64,000 bases of DNA from contig CP136892.1 of assembly GCA_034359265.1 (NCBI GenBank), positions 8,728,501 through 8,792,500 on the forward strand. The letters run 5' to 3'. Of the stretch, positions 36,333 to 49,190 are shown piece after piece (position 1 is the stretch's first letter; every line of letters starts with the position of its first letter). This DNA comes from Canna indica (taxonomy: Eukaryota > Streptophyta > Magnoliopsida > Zingiberales > Cannaceae). The translations under genes were made by a program, and so were the position numbers. The notes beneath the pieces are model-generated. The model ran no database searches. It worked only from the letters and a program-made list of their open reading frames with translations, and was not told the DNA's origin.

Positions 36333-37479
36333 TAGCAGAAGTGTCTTCTCGGCTTCTAACCTAAATTGTGAATGCATGTCTATCTAAATAGGTTTTAGGT
36401 TACCCTGTTAACTCTGTGACTTGCATGAACTTTGTACATTAAGGGAAGTCTTTTGGTACCTTTCTGTAGTGGATTTTTAGTTATGCACTGGTCTTGTATT
36501 CCTTGTTTGGATTCCCCATGCTGGTTAGTACAAAAATAGTGTGCTTGTAGAAAGCTTTCTTGTTGTGGATGCAAAGTATTTAATGTTTGGAAAAGGGTAA
36601 ATTGCACGGATGCCTTTTACTTGGTGAGCATCTTAAGATTTACTTGGTGAGGTTTGGTTAATCTTTACTTGTTGAGCTTTGGTTAATCTTTTTAAGTTTA
36701 TTCGCCTACAAGTGATGATGGAAAGTGTTAAGATCTGTTTTTACTAAAAAAATATAATTATTTAAAATTGAATAATGCATATCGAGTGATTAAGCTGAAT
36801 CAATTCCTAGTAAATTGGTACATTCGAAGTTGACTCGAGCCATCAATTTAAGTAATATTTTAATATGTAATTCGTGATGATATATTTTCGTTTAAGTGAT
36901 TCTTTTTCTTTGCTTCTTACGTCATAAGAGTTTGCCCTTTATAAAAAATTTTATAGAAAAAAGTAGTTTTTATATTTTCTAAAATTAGAATAAATAAATA
37001 AATATAATATGATTGGGTAAGTATCCGATTTTTATTGTCGGAATTGGTTTCTTCGGTTTATCAGCTTAGAACTTGAATTAAAATTATTCAGATTCTTTGA
37101 AATTTTTTTATATAGTACTCATTTGACCTCCCTAAATTTTGTAATGCACATAATGTTAGTATTAATTTAATTTGATTTAATTTGAATGTATATAGTTTCT
37201 TATTGGAATTTCGTTTGGTGGTAACAACCATAAATAATTTGTTATCTATTCTTTAAAAAAAATAAAATGCGGTGGTAAGTTGCAATTGGGTATACAACAG
37301 CTATGTTTTTTAAATTCTTGTTTCTCATTTAACAAGATTTTAGGCCTCATTAGAACCGAAATCACATTTTATCCCTAATACTTGCTCAGTGTTTGTTCGA
37401 GCCTCCAAGTAGATTCTACAAAGCACAAGGAACCCTAGTTGATGATCACTGCTCAGCCAAATGGTTTCCCTCCAACGTT
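36333..37479. other. 3' UTR of the EFR3-like gene and AT-rich spacer
   Basis: The first 250-300 bases after the stop codon are probably 3' UTR. Beyond about 36650 the sequence is AT-rich and shows no coding or repeat structure that I can support. Confidence 0.5.
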
Positions 37480-38080
37480 TTCACCAGAGTACTAAAATAC
37501 TTCTATCGTTTGTTTTGAAACTAAAATGCTCACGAGGTTATTGAGAATGGTACAAATATGACACCCAAATTAACTTCAACTGAGACTTAACAAAGATAAC
37601 GCGAATGCTGATTAAGATGCTGACTTTACACGGAGTGCATATATAGAAAATAATGTCACACAAGCGACATGTAAAATATCACGTAAACTTGAGTCCAACC
37701 ACTAATATTGATTTTTTTTTTCATCTTTTCTCAACGGTATTAAACTCTAACTCACTCTCTCTATAACTAGTAACTCTTTCTCGCTATTTATATCTCGAGA
37801 GGTAAAAGAAAGCATAGAAAATTAGTGGTAGGATCCCTTGTTGACGTGTTGCTAACGTGACAAGTCTTGATCTGCATGTGCACCACGTATCCAAGTCATC
37901 AGTCTCCATCATCAACCATATCAACTCCGTTATCTCTCCATTAATGCCGTTTACTTGTAGGATCATTTATGTATTTATGTATCGAATAACATTGCGTAAG
38001 AGGTATTTTTTATCCAAAAAAAATCTTAAAAATATTTTAGTACCCGTGAGAAAACGTTAGAGGCATTTTAATACATTTTC
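37480..38080. mobile_element. diverged member of the 54492-55557 fold-back repeat family
   Basis: Both sides carry phrases found in the larger element: ACTAAAATACTTC, AATGGTACAAATATGACA, GAGACTTAACAAAGATAAC at the left, and GCATGTGCACCACGTATCC, TATTTTAGTACCCGTGAGAA, ATACATTTTCC at the right. The order and orientation match the outer parts of that element, so this is a related copy with a shorter interior. Confidence 0.65.
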
Positions 38081-38409
38081 CTATTATAATCGAAGCTCAA
38101 GTAAAATAAACATATCTACCAAGTGCCATTCTCAAATACATCATGAAATTTATCTTATAAATGAATCACACTTCACTTAATCTCGGTACAGTAAACAAAG
38201 TGGTAAAGTGAGAAAGAAAAAAGAGGAAAAGGAATCTCCTGACCTCTACGCATATGAATTTAGATACATTCTACATAAAAACACAACCAACGGCAACATG
38301 CACACATGGATCTAACCTTTTATGTATATAAAAGAATTTCTTGTCTCTTCTATCGTAATGGTGTTGTGCCATCCCGCTATAGGAGGCTGCCTGCCAAGTT
38401 TGCAAAATT

Positions 38410-41400
38410 TCAGCTTGCAACTGCTGCTTTATTTCTTGATAATAAATGGAAATAGAGTAACTCGTTCCATGTGTCGGGGACTCCGGGAAGACACCAGTGA
38501 CTGCAATCTTGAATACTGGTCGGAGGTCTACCCAGAGTTCTTCCATATACAGATGGGTGGCCATCAATTCGAAGTCCGGATAAATTAGTAATGTTGAGAA
38601 TGGTTACAGGTGTTTTCATTTTCTTTACAACCTGCTCCAAGATGATGTTTTTCTCAGGAACTTGTCTGACATAGGTCTTGTTCAGAGGATGGATGCTCTC
38701 TTTGCAGTGCCCTCCAGAATTCCATTCACCACCACTGTGCCACAAATTAGTATAAGATCATATCGTCTCTTGTACTATTATAGATGTTATAGTTTTTTAA
38801 AGGTTTGTTGATATCTGTACCTGAAATGTGAAGGTGCTGAGCTTCTGAAGAAGACTTGAGTTTTGCCAGGAATGACATGTTGATCAACCCAAAGCGCCCA
38901 AGTTGACAAAGCTTTCCTAAAAGCAGTGGATACATCAAGACGTGGATGAACTCGGTTTCCTTCCTGATAGTAATTCACACTGCCAAAGACCAACAAAGAT
39001 AATATGTATGACTGGTGGTATCAATTTTTTGCAAGATACTCTTAAATTTTACCGTTTTACAAATTGTGTACGCCGGTTATAGTTTCTACTTTAGTCACCT
39101 TGGCCATGCCTTGCACTTAATGGAATTTTGTAATTTGGAAGGTTCAAAAAGTAAAACTAGATAATTGAGTCACAAAGCTTAGGAGCCTTTTATACATTTA
39201 TATTAGGTAAATTAATCTGTTCAATAAGCAAAATTAGGTAACCACTTCTCCCCAAAACTTAAGATGTTAAGAAAGGACAGAGTTTTGTATATTTTATATT
39301 TTAAACTACAATACTTCCCTTTAGTCCTGAATAAGGAATTTGTAAAAAGTAGAAAGACAGAATTTTGTATATTTTATATTTTTAATTATAATACTTCCAT
39401 TTAGTCCCAAATGAGGTATTCTTAAAAAGTTGTGTTGATTATTAAGGGTTGATGGTAGTAGTAATATCCATGGTTTAAAATACCGATACCGGTCATCATC
39501 TCGGTGGATGACCGGTACCGGTACGTACCGATACCGTACCGTACCGACACACGGTACGGTCCGGTACGAAAATTGCATACCGAGCTTTTCTTTTTTCTTT
39601 TTTTTGATTTTACTGCTAAAAATAACTCTCGTGTGCTAAATAGCTCTTACCGCCCGGTATTTAGCAAATACCGGGCGGTATTTATCGGTATTTATCGGTA
39701 TTTATCGGTATTTATCGGTATTTATCGGTATTCCTAAAGTATACAAATTTTGCTACAGTGCAAAATATCATACCGGGCGGTATAGCCCGGTATGATAGCA
39801 AATACCGCCCGGTATTTCATAAATACCGGACATACCGGGCGGTATTTACCGAGATGCCCGGTATTTACCCATACCGGGCATCTCGTATACCGGTTTTTTC
39901 AAAAACCGGTAAATACCGAGCTTACCGCCCGGTATACCGCGAGATTTGAAACCATGGTAATATCCACTTCAGCATAAGGATTTTAATTAGACTAGTGGCA
40001 TCAACTTCTGCCTACTAAGTCGATGTGTAAGTTATCTCATTAGTCAATTCGTAATGTTAACATCGATAAAGGTGGTTTTGGTTTTAATGAAATAGAATTA
40101 GTTACTTCAGCAATAAAATTGATGTTCAACATTTAATTTATAATCTTGTATATATAAGAATGATGTTTTACTCCATGTGTGAGTAGGCATAAAGCCAAAC
40201 CACCATAATTTCTATGCTCTTTTATTTTTTTATATTTCTCGATTCTCTATGTCTACGTCCTAATGACAATGTCAACATCCTATTTTCTTCCCAAATGATG
40301 CTCATGGAAACTAGTTTTCCTTGGAACAATTTGGTATGAAAGCTTTAGGGTTTAGTGGGCATTCACCATATCTAAATATTCCTCTATGTTCGTATGAATA
40401 GTGAGTTTTTAACTAAATTTATGTACATATTGAAATTTCTCATTAACAAATTACATCTGAATCACTGTCTGAAGACTATGTACATGTTGCAAATTAAAGA
40501 AGGGATTCAGCTAAAACGGAGCTGGAGGATGCTGTTTAAATGATGCATGATACTTGTACTTTTGTAAGCTTCATTTATTACAAGTCATCCTTGGTGATAT
40601 TGTGGCAAAGAGTGGTACAGAAAAGAAAAGACTCTTCCAGATTGGTAAGTTCAAGTATTGCTTGAGCTTATTCGCTATTTCCAAACATTTCTACTGTTTT
40701 CTAGCTTAATCACAATCAACTAAGGTCGAGATTGTCATGATGCGGCCAAATTATTTGGAAATAAATATCTTTGGCAAAATTTGGACTTTTAATTTTTTAC
40801 AATATGAGATTGACTTGCAAAGCTAAGTAGGATTATATTTACTTGTATAGAAACTAATTCAGATAATGGGTAACCTAAAATAAAAACCTTAACTAAAATT
40901 TAATTGATTTATATTATTTCCAATTGTTGATGAATAAGAATATGGGCTATTTAAATATACAAATATACAATAAATGATCTACTTGCCCCATAATGAACCA
41001 GCCCAATGGGGAAATCCCAATTCAGTGGATCTTTCAAATTTGAATACATTCAAATAGATTGCTACAAGGGCAACAAAGAGAATGTTGAGAAAGGGATGGC
41101 TTTTCCTGTATAAAATGAAATATTTGATTCATGTAATAGGAAAAAGATAAGTAATTCTATGTTATTCATTTGAATATTGAAAACTTGAGGCAATTGGGTA
41201 CATTCTCAATCTATTGCTTGCTTATGAACTCTTATGCATTATTCTTACTTCATGGTTCAAATCCTCTTTATTCTCTAAGAAATTTGAAATTCAAGTTAAC
41301 TATATTTGGACATGAATTGTTGTGGCCTACTATAAACAAAAACTACTAAAAGAAAACCAACCTACAAAACTATTCCCTCTCTGAAACACAAGACTACACA

Positions 41401-43463
41401 AAGAAAGTTGCCTAGATGTATGAAACAAAAAGATATTCAGTTTTTTATGCCTAGAGACAAGGATATAGTAGAAATTGTCCTTGAATATGTGAAATATATT
41501 TTTTGCTAAACACTGCTAGCCAATTAAACTTGCCAATAGAAATGTGAAAAACTACTGATATGCCAATGATCCCCAAAGATAATATAGGATTAGTGTATAA
41601 CTATGGTGTGACAACAAATTATGTAGGATATAGTGGTTTCCTCAGGCTTATTAACCGTATCAATATTTTATTCGTTATATTAATGACAAGTTTCACACAG
41701 AAATGAAGAAAAGAAGGAATTACTGATTACCATTTATGAAAACTAATCATTGAAGCTTTCCAACAATAAACTTACCCAGCTTTAGTTTTGTGGTGTGACC
41801 ACCAGTGAGCACTATTGAACACAAGGATATCTGCTCCTCTCCATCTCGATGAACCCCTATCTACTGTATCAATTCGTAGTGTTGACACACGCCTCTGCCC
41901 TATTCTGGCTTTGCCCTCATGCACCAAATGATGAGTTACATAATATTCAACACTACAACCATAGTCCTGTAACAACCCTCTCAAAAATTAATGGTTTGGA
42001 GTAGTAATCAGGTTAAAATATCTATGTATAGATGCATACTGGGAATTTAAAGTTGTAATTTCCCCTATTCTTTGTGATCCTTCGTCGATGAGCCTCATAA
42101 ACTCTGCTAGGATCAGAAAGAGCTGTTCGTAGCATACACAGCATTGATTCCCACTGGTTCCTGTTAATTGAATCTCCAACAAAAACCAGCCTTTTCCCTC
42201 TAATTAATTCCAGCATTTTCACAGGGTTAAACCTAAACATTAAGAAACAAGATCATACTGATGCAATCAATTTCTAATTTGTATATCAAACTAGAATAGC
42301 ATAAGCATGAAATTTGAAACAAGTAACTAGTTAAGTCAAGTTAGATACCTTGGTATGCTGCAACCATTAGGCTGCCACCTCCATTTCATGTAGTCGTTAT
42401 CAATTCTCCCATTTGCCACACAACTAAATCCTTCATCTACAAAGGGGCATGAATTGGCTGGGTAGAGAGGGTAGCTCTCGTCGAAAACCCATCTTCCATC
42501 AGTAATATCACACGTGCTTGTACCCTCAGTTTCATTATTATCCACAAGTGAAACTTTGCTTTGATCAAGAGAACTGTAGGAACTTCTGTTGCCCATCATA
42601 ATATCATCCTCAACTTCCTCCTTTTCTGTGTCTCCATCATCAGACTCACTGTTGGAGTCCAGAAGTTCATCAGAGAGATCATAACTTTGCTTGAGATTGA
42701 CATCAGGCAAATTGGAACTGTTCTTGTCTTCAAATATACTTGGATTATCTCCTGAAATAGTGTCGTTAAAAAGCGTATCGTTGTCATTTGCCCTATCATC
42801 TGCAGAATCTAATTCTTCGATGGAAGAATCAACAGCTTCGCTCACTTGGTCATTGCTCAATCTCTCATCTTTCCGCTGTTCTCCTACATCCAGGGATTTG
42901 AAAGAGCGATTGTCAAGCTCACTGTTTGATGCTATAACATCATCAGAGAGACCATAACTTTCCTCGAGCTTGTCATCGGCCAAATCGGTACTATTCTTTT
43001 TCTCCGACATGCTTGGGTTTCCTCCGGAAGTAGTGGTGTCACCGAAAAACATAACATTGGCATTTGCCCTACCATCTTCAGAATCTAATTCCTCAATGGA
43101 CGAATCAGCAGCTTCTCTCACTCGGAACTCATTCAAGACCCCATCATTTTGCGCCTTTTCTACATCCAGGGATTCTAAAGAGGGATTACCAGTCGCTATC
43201 GTGAGAGTCTCTTCCGTAATGGGGTTTCCAGTCCCATTAACCACGAGACTGCTACTAGGGGCGGCAAAGGAATGAACTTTCGGAATCTTGACCCCTCCAA
43301 TGAGCTGGAAATAGGCTGCCGAATGATCAGATGGGGTGCTGTCCAAGAGCCAGAAGGAGAAGTAGATGCAGAAGAGGAGAGAGGAGGAAATTGTGGAAGA
43401 CAGTAGAAGCAACCTGGTGGGCTTGAGTGAGAAGCTCCTGGGCAAGCTCCGGGTCCTCTCCAT
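38410..43463 (-). CDS. TRICHOME BIREFRINGENCE-LIKE (TBL) polysaccharide O-acetyltransferase, 5 exons
   Basis: Exons on the minus strand: 43463-42349, 42232-42040, 41966-41776, 38979-38821, 38734-38410. They join in frame to 1,983 bp (660 residues plus stop), all with GT-AG borders. Residues about 17-40 form a single membrane segment after a basic N-terminus, as in type II Golgi proteins. Residues 41-315 are an acidic Ser/Asp-rich lumenal stem containing a tandem repeat of about 92 residues. The PMR5N cysteine-rich domain starts at C318. The GDS esterase motif ([13 protein letters not shown]) has GDS at 391-393, and the DxxH motif (DCSHWCLPG) at 629-632. TBL proteins acetylate cell-wall polysaccharides such as xylan, mannan or pectin in the Golgi; the substrate of this one cannot be told. 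The long stem resembles the TBR/TBL1-2 group. Intron 3 is 2.8 kb and holds a MITE. Confidence 0.93.
39461..39964. mobile_element. hAT-type MITE in a TBL intron (ACCGGTAT-rich)
   Basis: The element is 39469-39956. The ends CATGGTTTAAAAT and the inverted CATGGTTTCAAAT pair. The flanks GTAATATC (39461-39468 and 39957-39964) are identical 8-mers. The interior is full of TACCGGTA and GCCCGGTATT motifs in both orientations, plus a run of about five TATTTATCGG units near 39680-39732. Confidence 0.9.
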
Positions 43464-44390
43464 GGCTGCATCTCATGAACGCTCCTTAAAAGGAGAAAGC
43501 AAAGGCATCAACCTCCTCGACAGATGCCTACATGTGCCGAGGTAAAGGGTGAGCCGGTGAGGGAGGGAGAAGGTGAGGGCAGAGAAGGACAGATGAGTGC
43601 AGGACAGGGGGCGTGGAATGTGGACAAAGTAGTTTTCTTTAGCAGATTATGATAATGTTGGATTTGGTAGCATGTAGTTTTCTTGGGCAACTAAAAAGTA
43701 AAGTTGGATTTGGTTTAATAATTGAACATGGACTTTTGTTCTTCCATCTCCATCTCCATTGCCATTTGCCATTTGCCAGTTTGGGTTGAGATAGGAATTT
43801 CTCCGGATGATGGAGGAGAAAATGGGAGCACGCGAATGCTAATTAGTGTAAATTATACTGACCTCCTTAAGGTTTAATAAAATTATACTCATCTCATTTA
43901 AGTTAAACATGTTTACTAAGGGTTCATTTAAATACAAGGTTTTTAATTCTCATGAAATGCGGAATAAAATAAGAAATAAAACATTTATTTTTAATTGACT
44001 TAAGGTGTGATTTTAATTTCCAAACAATAGAAAGTGACCTCCCAAATTTGTGAGCATTGATATGAGAATTAAAAATCTACTAAGAAGATAATTTTCTTGT
44101 GGTTCTTGAGGTGCAATTTGATTGATATTACATTATTACTAATTTATCATTATTGTTTTCAACATTTTTTTTCTTTATAATATATGATATTTCATATATT
44201 TGCCAATTAATTAGCCAATATTTAAAAATTCAAAACCAATTGAATTTTTAGTCGAGCTAGTTTTGTTAAAATTTGATGGAACTGCTACTCGGCCCAAATT
44301 GAGCTGAATGTGCCAACCCGATCATTTTCGACGAGGACACCAACTATGATTGAACAGAGAACTTTGCATGAAGTACTCTGATTTAGTTCC
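43464..44390. other. promoter side of the TBL gene and AT-rich spacer
   Basis: The sequence upstream of the TBL start includes a GC-richer leader to about 43650. Further out it is AT-rich without features I can support. A core promoter could not be placed with confidence. Confidence 0.4.
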
Positions 44391-44447
44391 ACATAAATAT
44401 ATTGCAGCTTATTTTGGTACATAAATATATTGCAGCTTATTTTGGTT
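44391..44447 (+). repeat. 28-bp tandem duplication
   Basis: CATAAATATATTGCAGCTTA, followed by TTTTGGTA, occurs twice head to tail. The two copies are identical. Confidence 0.85.
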
Positions 44448-47232
44448 CATAAGACTTGATCGTATATTACTATAAACTTCACCTTAAGTAATTTAATTAA
44501 GCCGATAGTTTGAGATATGAAGTTGATGGACCAGTTATTCTATCGAGAAATACTTTTGTATTTATTATTTTTCAAAATATTATTATTTTGATATTAATGG
44601 TATATAATAACTAAAATAAACTTTTTGAAAACCTATTTTTAATAGAAAAATATTATTATACTTAATATTAAAACATATTTCAAATATATGCATAAAAAAT
44701 ATTAATGCAAAATTGTTTATTTCCTATTGATTTTTAAACTTAACTTATACATGCCCTTACTTTATGCATTAACACTAACAGCTCCACGTTATTTTACTTA
44801 AAACTTTAAAAATTATTAGTTATCAGCTAATCAGCTAACAACATTAATAAATATCAGTTAACAGTTCATTAATATTAGCTATCAGCTCGAGCTCTGTCAA
44901 ATATATCTTAATTTAAGATAAAAGTAGTTGCCTCTTATTATATTTTAAAAATATTCATAAGAAGAAAAAAAATGGAACCCACTTAAATAGAATTCGGACA
45001 TTATTACTTGTTTATTTAAGACCACTATTATTAGTGAAGTCCGTTCAATTTCTTTTTATATTTCAAAAGAGGCCATTTAAATTTGATGGCAGACGAAGAA
45101 AAAGAACTCATGAAGCTCTCAATATGTACGAATTAAACAGAGAAAACAAGATCTGTATATAATTTACTAAAATATATAAAGATGAATGATGTTAATGCAC
45201 GTCATCAAACACCACACATGACATTGGAAATAAAGAAACAGCATGCCAGCATTGGATACATTCACGAGGTGCAGAGTAAATTTATTCATCCGCGAACCCA
45301 TCTCGTTGATTCACGAGGTGTCAACTCAGGATGACAATGATTCGATTAGTTGCACAGTTAGTGGCTAACTAAAAAACGAAACCGATTTTTAAACCCACTA
45401 ACTTACATGCATGTTACACTAAACCAGGATCGCTTGACCGATCAGAGCACGGATCTTTACCCGAAAACTACCAACAAATCATATGCCAATAAGGAATGAA
45501 TATAATCATGCATTTATTCAAAACCAGAGTCATGGCATCAAGTATGCATTCATGAATCAAGTTCAATTTAGGAAAACAACATATCTAAAATGCAAGAACA
45601 TAGGACTCCCTACGACACAACTACGACACGAGATCAGCCTCATGAGCTTGCAACTCCCAGCTGCGCCACACATGCACAAGCGTACCTCTAATTATAGATC
45701 TGCACGAATTATAACATGCAGAGAAATTGTTTCTTAAAAAACATATACTTAAGTGGTGGATCCAAAACTTTACGTGTATATATAAAGACAAAATTCAATT
45801 ATGTAAATAAGTTAAAATTAATTACAAAAATATAAAAAGTCAATAATCTTTACTTCTTCTACAATCTTTTGAAAATGAGATAATTGTGTCCTTTGAAATA
45901 TTGTCAAATACATTTATATATATATATATATATACTTAACTAAGTTGTCACTTAGCGATTGATCTTCACTAATCCCATAGCAGAAACTGTTTACTCCATT
46001 GATGTCCTAGTCATAGTGTAAAATCAACATCCACTTAATTTAGAAATTGAAAGAGACTCCAATATATTTTGGATAAAACACCAAATACCTTCAAGTTATG
46101 AAATATATCATCGCTGCACATTTCTAAACTTTAACTTCAGAAAATTCAGATGGATAAGATCCAACTAACTTAATCATTCTTTTTCTTATCAAAAGATTCA
46201 AAAATGTTTATTGAATTTTGGCAAGCAATTCAAGTAAACAATTTTTTGTTTACCTACATTCAATCGAGCAAATATTTCAGTAGTATATAAAACATTTAGA
46301 TTAAAAAATATTGAACAAAAAAGATTTTTTTTGCAACGTTTATCTCAACAATATTAATCAAGAAATTGAAAAAAAATCAAGTTTTTATCAAATTAAATAA
46401 AGAAGTAAAAAAAACATGGCCAAAAAATTCCCTTTCTTCTTCTCTAATTTAAATATCCAATACACTATTATATAAATTGTTTATTAGATTGGAAATAGGT
46501 AAAAACACATTGTTTCTTTGTATTGCTTGCCTGAATCCAAAAATACTTTTTCAAGCTTCCGAGAAGAAAAGGTTGATTAAAAGTTGACATGATTTTGTGC
46601 ACATGACATTTTCCAAGTCAAAACTTGGCTCTTGATTGTCAATTTCAATTATTTCATTGTTGACATGTGCAATGATATTAGAGTTCATATATAATTTGAA
46701 GAGGCTTAATGATTTTTTCAAAAGATGGTGGAAACTAACAAACATATAGTATATCCTTTGATATTTCAACTTTTAAAGTTAGTTTTATTTATACCTATGG
46801 CTAAGATGTCAACAGAAGGAGCCTTTTTCTGCTATGTAGTTTAGACTGAATTGTGAAAGAAAACATCTGATCAAAGTGACAATTATGTTTCATTTTGAAA
46901 AGTAGAGGAAAGCTGTAATTATTGGCGTATTACATTTTATAACCAATCATGAGTTATTTACATAATTAACTTTTGTATAATTTTTGTGTATATATAATGT
47001 TTAAACTAACCCCATATGGATCCATCTAGGTATTCACAAAGAAGTTCACATGATCCTTGTTAGCAAATGGGTGAGGAACCTGCCTTGAATTACCAAGGAA
47101 ATTTTTGAGTAAAGGGCCAGATAAACAAGAGATAATCTTGTCTCTAACTGGTGTCAATGGATTAAGTTGTAGAGAGATGGTTTGTGTTATGATTGAATGT
47201 AACACTATTTATTGGAATAATTACAGTGAACA
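44448..47232. other. AT-rich intergenic sequence, no gene seen
   Basis: A (TA)n run lies near 45915-45936. Scattered short open frames have no recognisable content. 45260-45320 carries two TTCACGAGGTG phrases about 50 bases apart. I see nothing else to support. Confidence 0.5.
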
Positions 47233-47844
47233 GGTATAGGTAGGGCTGTCCAAAATTCAGGTTACACCGAACCGAATAATTCAGTTTGGTTCGGTTTGAA
47301 CAGTATCAAGTTCGCTTCCTGACCCAAACTGAACCCGAATACTGTGTTCGGTTCGGATCCGGTTTCCGAATTCAGGGAACCGACCCGAACCGAAAACTGA
47401 ACTAATTTTAAATAATAAATGTTTTAATTCATTGCAAAGGGCTTGTTGGCCCAATGGATAATGTGTTGGTCTAGAGAACTAAAGGTTCTGGGTTCGATCT
47501 CCAATTGAGTCAACTTGCATTTTTTATTTTATTTTATAGATTTTCAAGGAATCAAATTGCACATCAATTCTTAATTAATTTCAATAGTAAATATATTTTT
47601 AAAAAAATAAGAAAAAGGAATTCCAACTTCACGTGAGAAAAATGAAAAAATGGAAAAAAATAAATAAAATTTCGGTTTTTTCGGGTTGGAAACCGAACCG
47701 AACCAAATAATTTTGGTTCGAGTTAAATCGGGTTAGGAGCAATTCGATTCAGGTTCGGGTTGGAATTTCAGTAGGAAAAAAAATTCGGTTTGGTTTAGTT
47801 CGGTTCAGTTCGGTTTGAACCGAATGGACAACCCTAGGTATAAG
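47233..47844. mobile_element. hAT-type MITE, second GGTTCGG-rich copy, with a tRNA-like insert
   Basis: The element is 47241-47836. The ends TAGGGCTGTCC and GGACAACCCTA pair, and match the ends of the MITE at 13358-13754. The flanks GGTATAGG (47233-47240) and GGTATAAG (47837-47844) match at seven of eight bases. The subterminal blocks are ACCGAACCGAA-like in both arms. The copy is about 200 bp longer than its relative because of an inserted tRNA-like segment and its tail. Confidence 0.85.
47438..47545 (+). repeat. tRNA-like/SINE segment inside the MITE
   Basis: TTGGCCCAATGGATAATG resembles an A box and GGTTCTGGGTTCGATCTCC a B box. A five-pair anticodon stem (TTGGT/ACTAA) can be drawn around a 7-base loop. 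The acceptor stem does not pair, and a T/A-rich tail follows. It looks like a tRNA pseudogene or a SINE head rather than a working tRNA gene. Confidence 0.6.
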
Positions 47845-48765
47845 TTGTCTTAGATTTAATGATTTAATACAATTGTTAAAGGAGTTTAGGTTGAAATCCA
47901 CCTAAACTCCTACCAGAATACAAACACTTCAATGCAACATGAACATGATTCCACCTATCCTTGCATAGAGAAAAGATGGAGTGGTCAAAGAATTCAACAG
48001 CCATGTGTCACCTGGCATTGTTAGGACTAGTGAAAGTAGGATGAATATCAAAAGTGGAGGCCCTATATATATTTATTGTGGATGCTATATATGTGCCAAT
48101 ATGAAATAAAATAAGACCACACCATTGTTTAACACTCAATTCAGATGCTATATATGTGCCAATATGAAATAAAATAAGAGGGGCCTGCTGTATTTATTGT
48201 GGGACTATACAGTTGCGGCGGATAGCCACTTAGTGGTTCTAATTACATAGTGCTTTAGCGACGAAGGCAATGGTTTTTAGAAAGACTGCAAATGATCATA
48301 GAAGAAGAGAGAAACTCTGGGTTTGCAGACCTAGCACTAAACAAATGACCCACAAGTTTTGGTAGTAGATGAGAGTTCCAAACTAATGGAGCACTCAATT
48401 AGTGGATCTCAGTTAAGGGATCTAGGTTCCTGATATTTATGAATTCAAAGGGAACATATATGACCTATCAAAGGCCCCCGCATGCCACATGTCAACCATT
48501 CACACTTGCTTCACTATAATAACAAGGTTTCCCTGTCTTCAAAGACCCATGGCATGGCCTGTCTAATTCAAAAATTGAGATAGCTGTTGTATCATCAAAC
48601 CAATCTATCGCCCTTATCTCCCTCAGTTGAACTATAATTCTCAAAATTTCCAAAGAAAATTTGTGTTATGCATGATTGTAACTAATGCCCATTGAATAGT
48701 AAGTCATTTGATTGGGTATCATACACAACCAAAAGACAACATACCTCGTGAAAAGAGACTGATTA
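47845..48765. other. intergenic sequence with a short direct repeat
   Basis: A phrase of about 36 bases starting GATGCTATATATGTGCCAAT occurs near 48080 and again near 48144. No coding sequence was recognised. Confidence 0.5.
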
Positions 48766-49190
48766 TTTAGATGCAAGAGCCTGACGTCTAACCCAGTCCA
48801 AGGACAGCTCTAGTCCAAGCAAACATGCATCTTCCAGCAAGAAAATTCCTGTCAATTTTTTGGCGAAGACATCCTTTCCCAGCTGAAGTAACATTAAAAA
48901 ATATAATAAAAAAAGTCAATGTACTTGTGTTCACTTAACCAAATTATAATGAACATTCAAAGTTTCATACAGGCAAATTGAAATGAAACATAGCAAAAGC
49001 TACTTGTTGAAGCACTTCAATCTATTAAAGCTCTGTCACTGACGATGCCAGCAAGGAGATGTAGATCAGAGTGACCCACCATATTTCTCAATCTGGAGAG
49101 AGTTCATTTTGTTGCTTGCTGGTCAGTTTTGGGAAACATACTTATTCTTATCTGACTACAGCCTTATGAATATCTGGAAGTCCTTACTGA
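48766..49190 (-). pseudogene. broken copy of exons 15-16 of the EFR3-like gene
   Basis: On the minus strand, about 49190-49000 aligns by eye with exon 15 of the plus-strand gene: shared strings include GAGAATCAGTAAGGACTT versus GAGAATTGATGAGGACTT, then AACTGACCAGCAAGCA and TCACTCTGATCTACA. About 48883-48766 aligns with exon 16 and reads GKDVFAKKLTGIFLLEDACL in place of the parental EKDVLAKQLTESFLPEDAPL, then LDWVRRQALAS and a stop. The intron between the exons is also recognisable (AAGTGCTTCAACAAGTA, TATGTTTCATTTC), so this is a DNA duplication and not a retrocopy. Neighbouring exons 14 and 17 were not found. The copy is diverged and has lost its frame in exon 15. Confidence 0.8.

Noticed and set aside
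47438..47545. Possible functional tRNA gene
   Set aside because: The A and B boxes are recognisable, but the acceptor stem does not pair and the anticodon stem has a G-T wobble; it sits inside a transposon.
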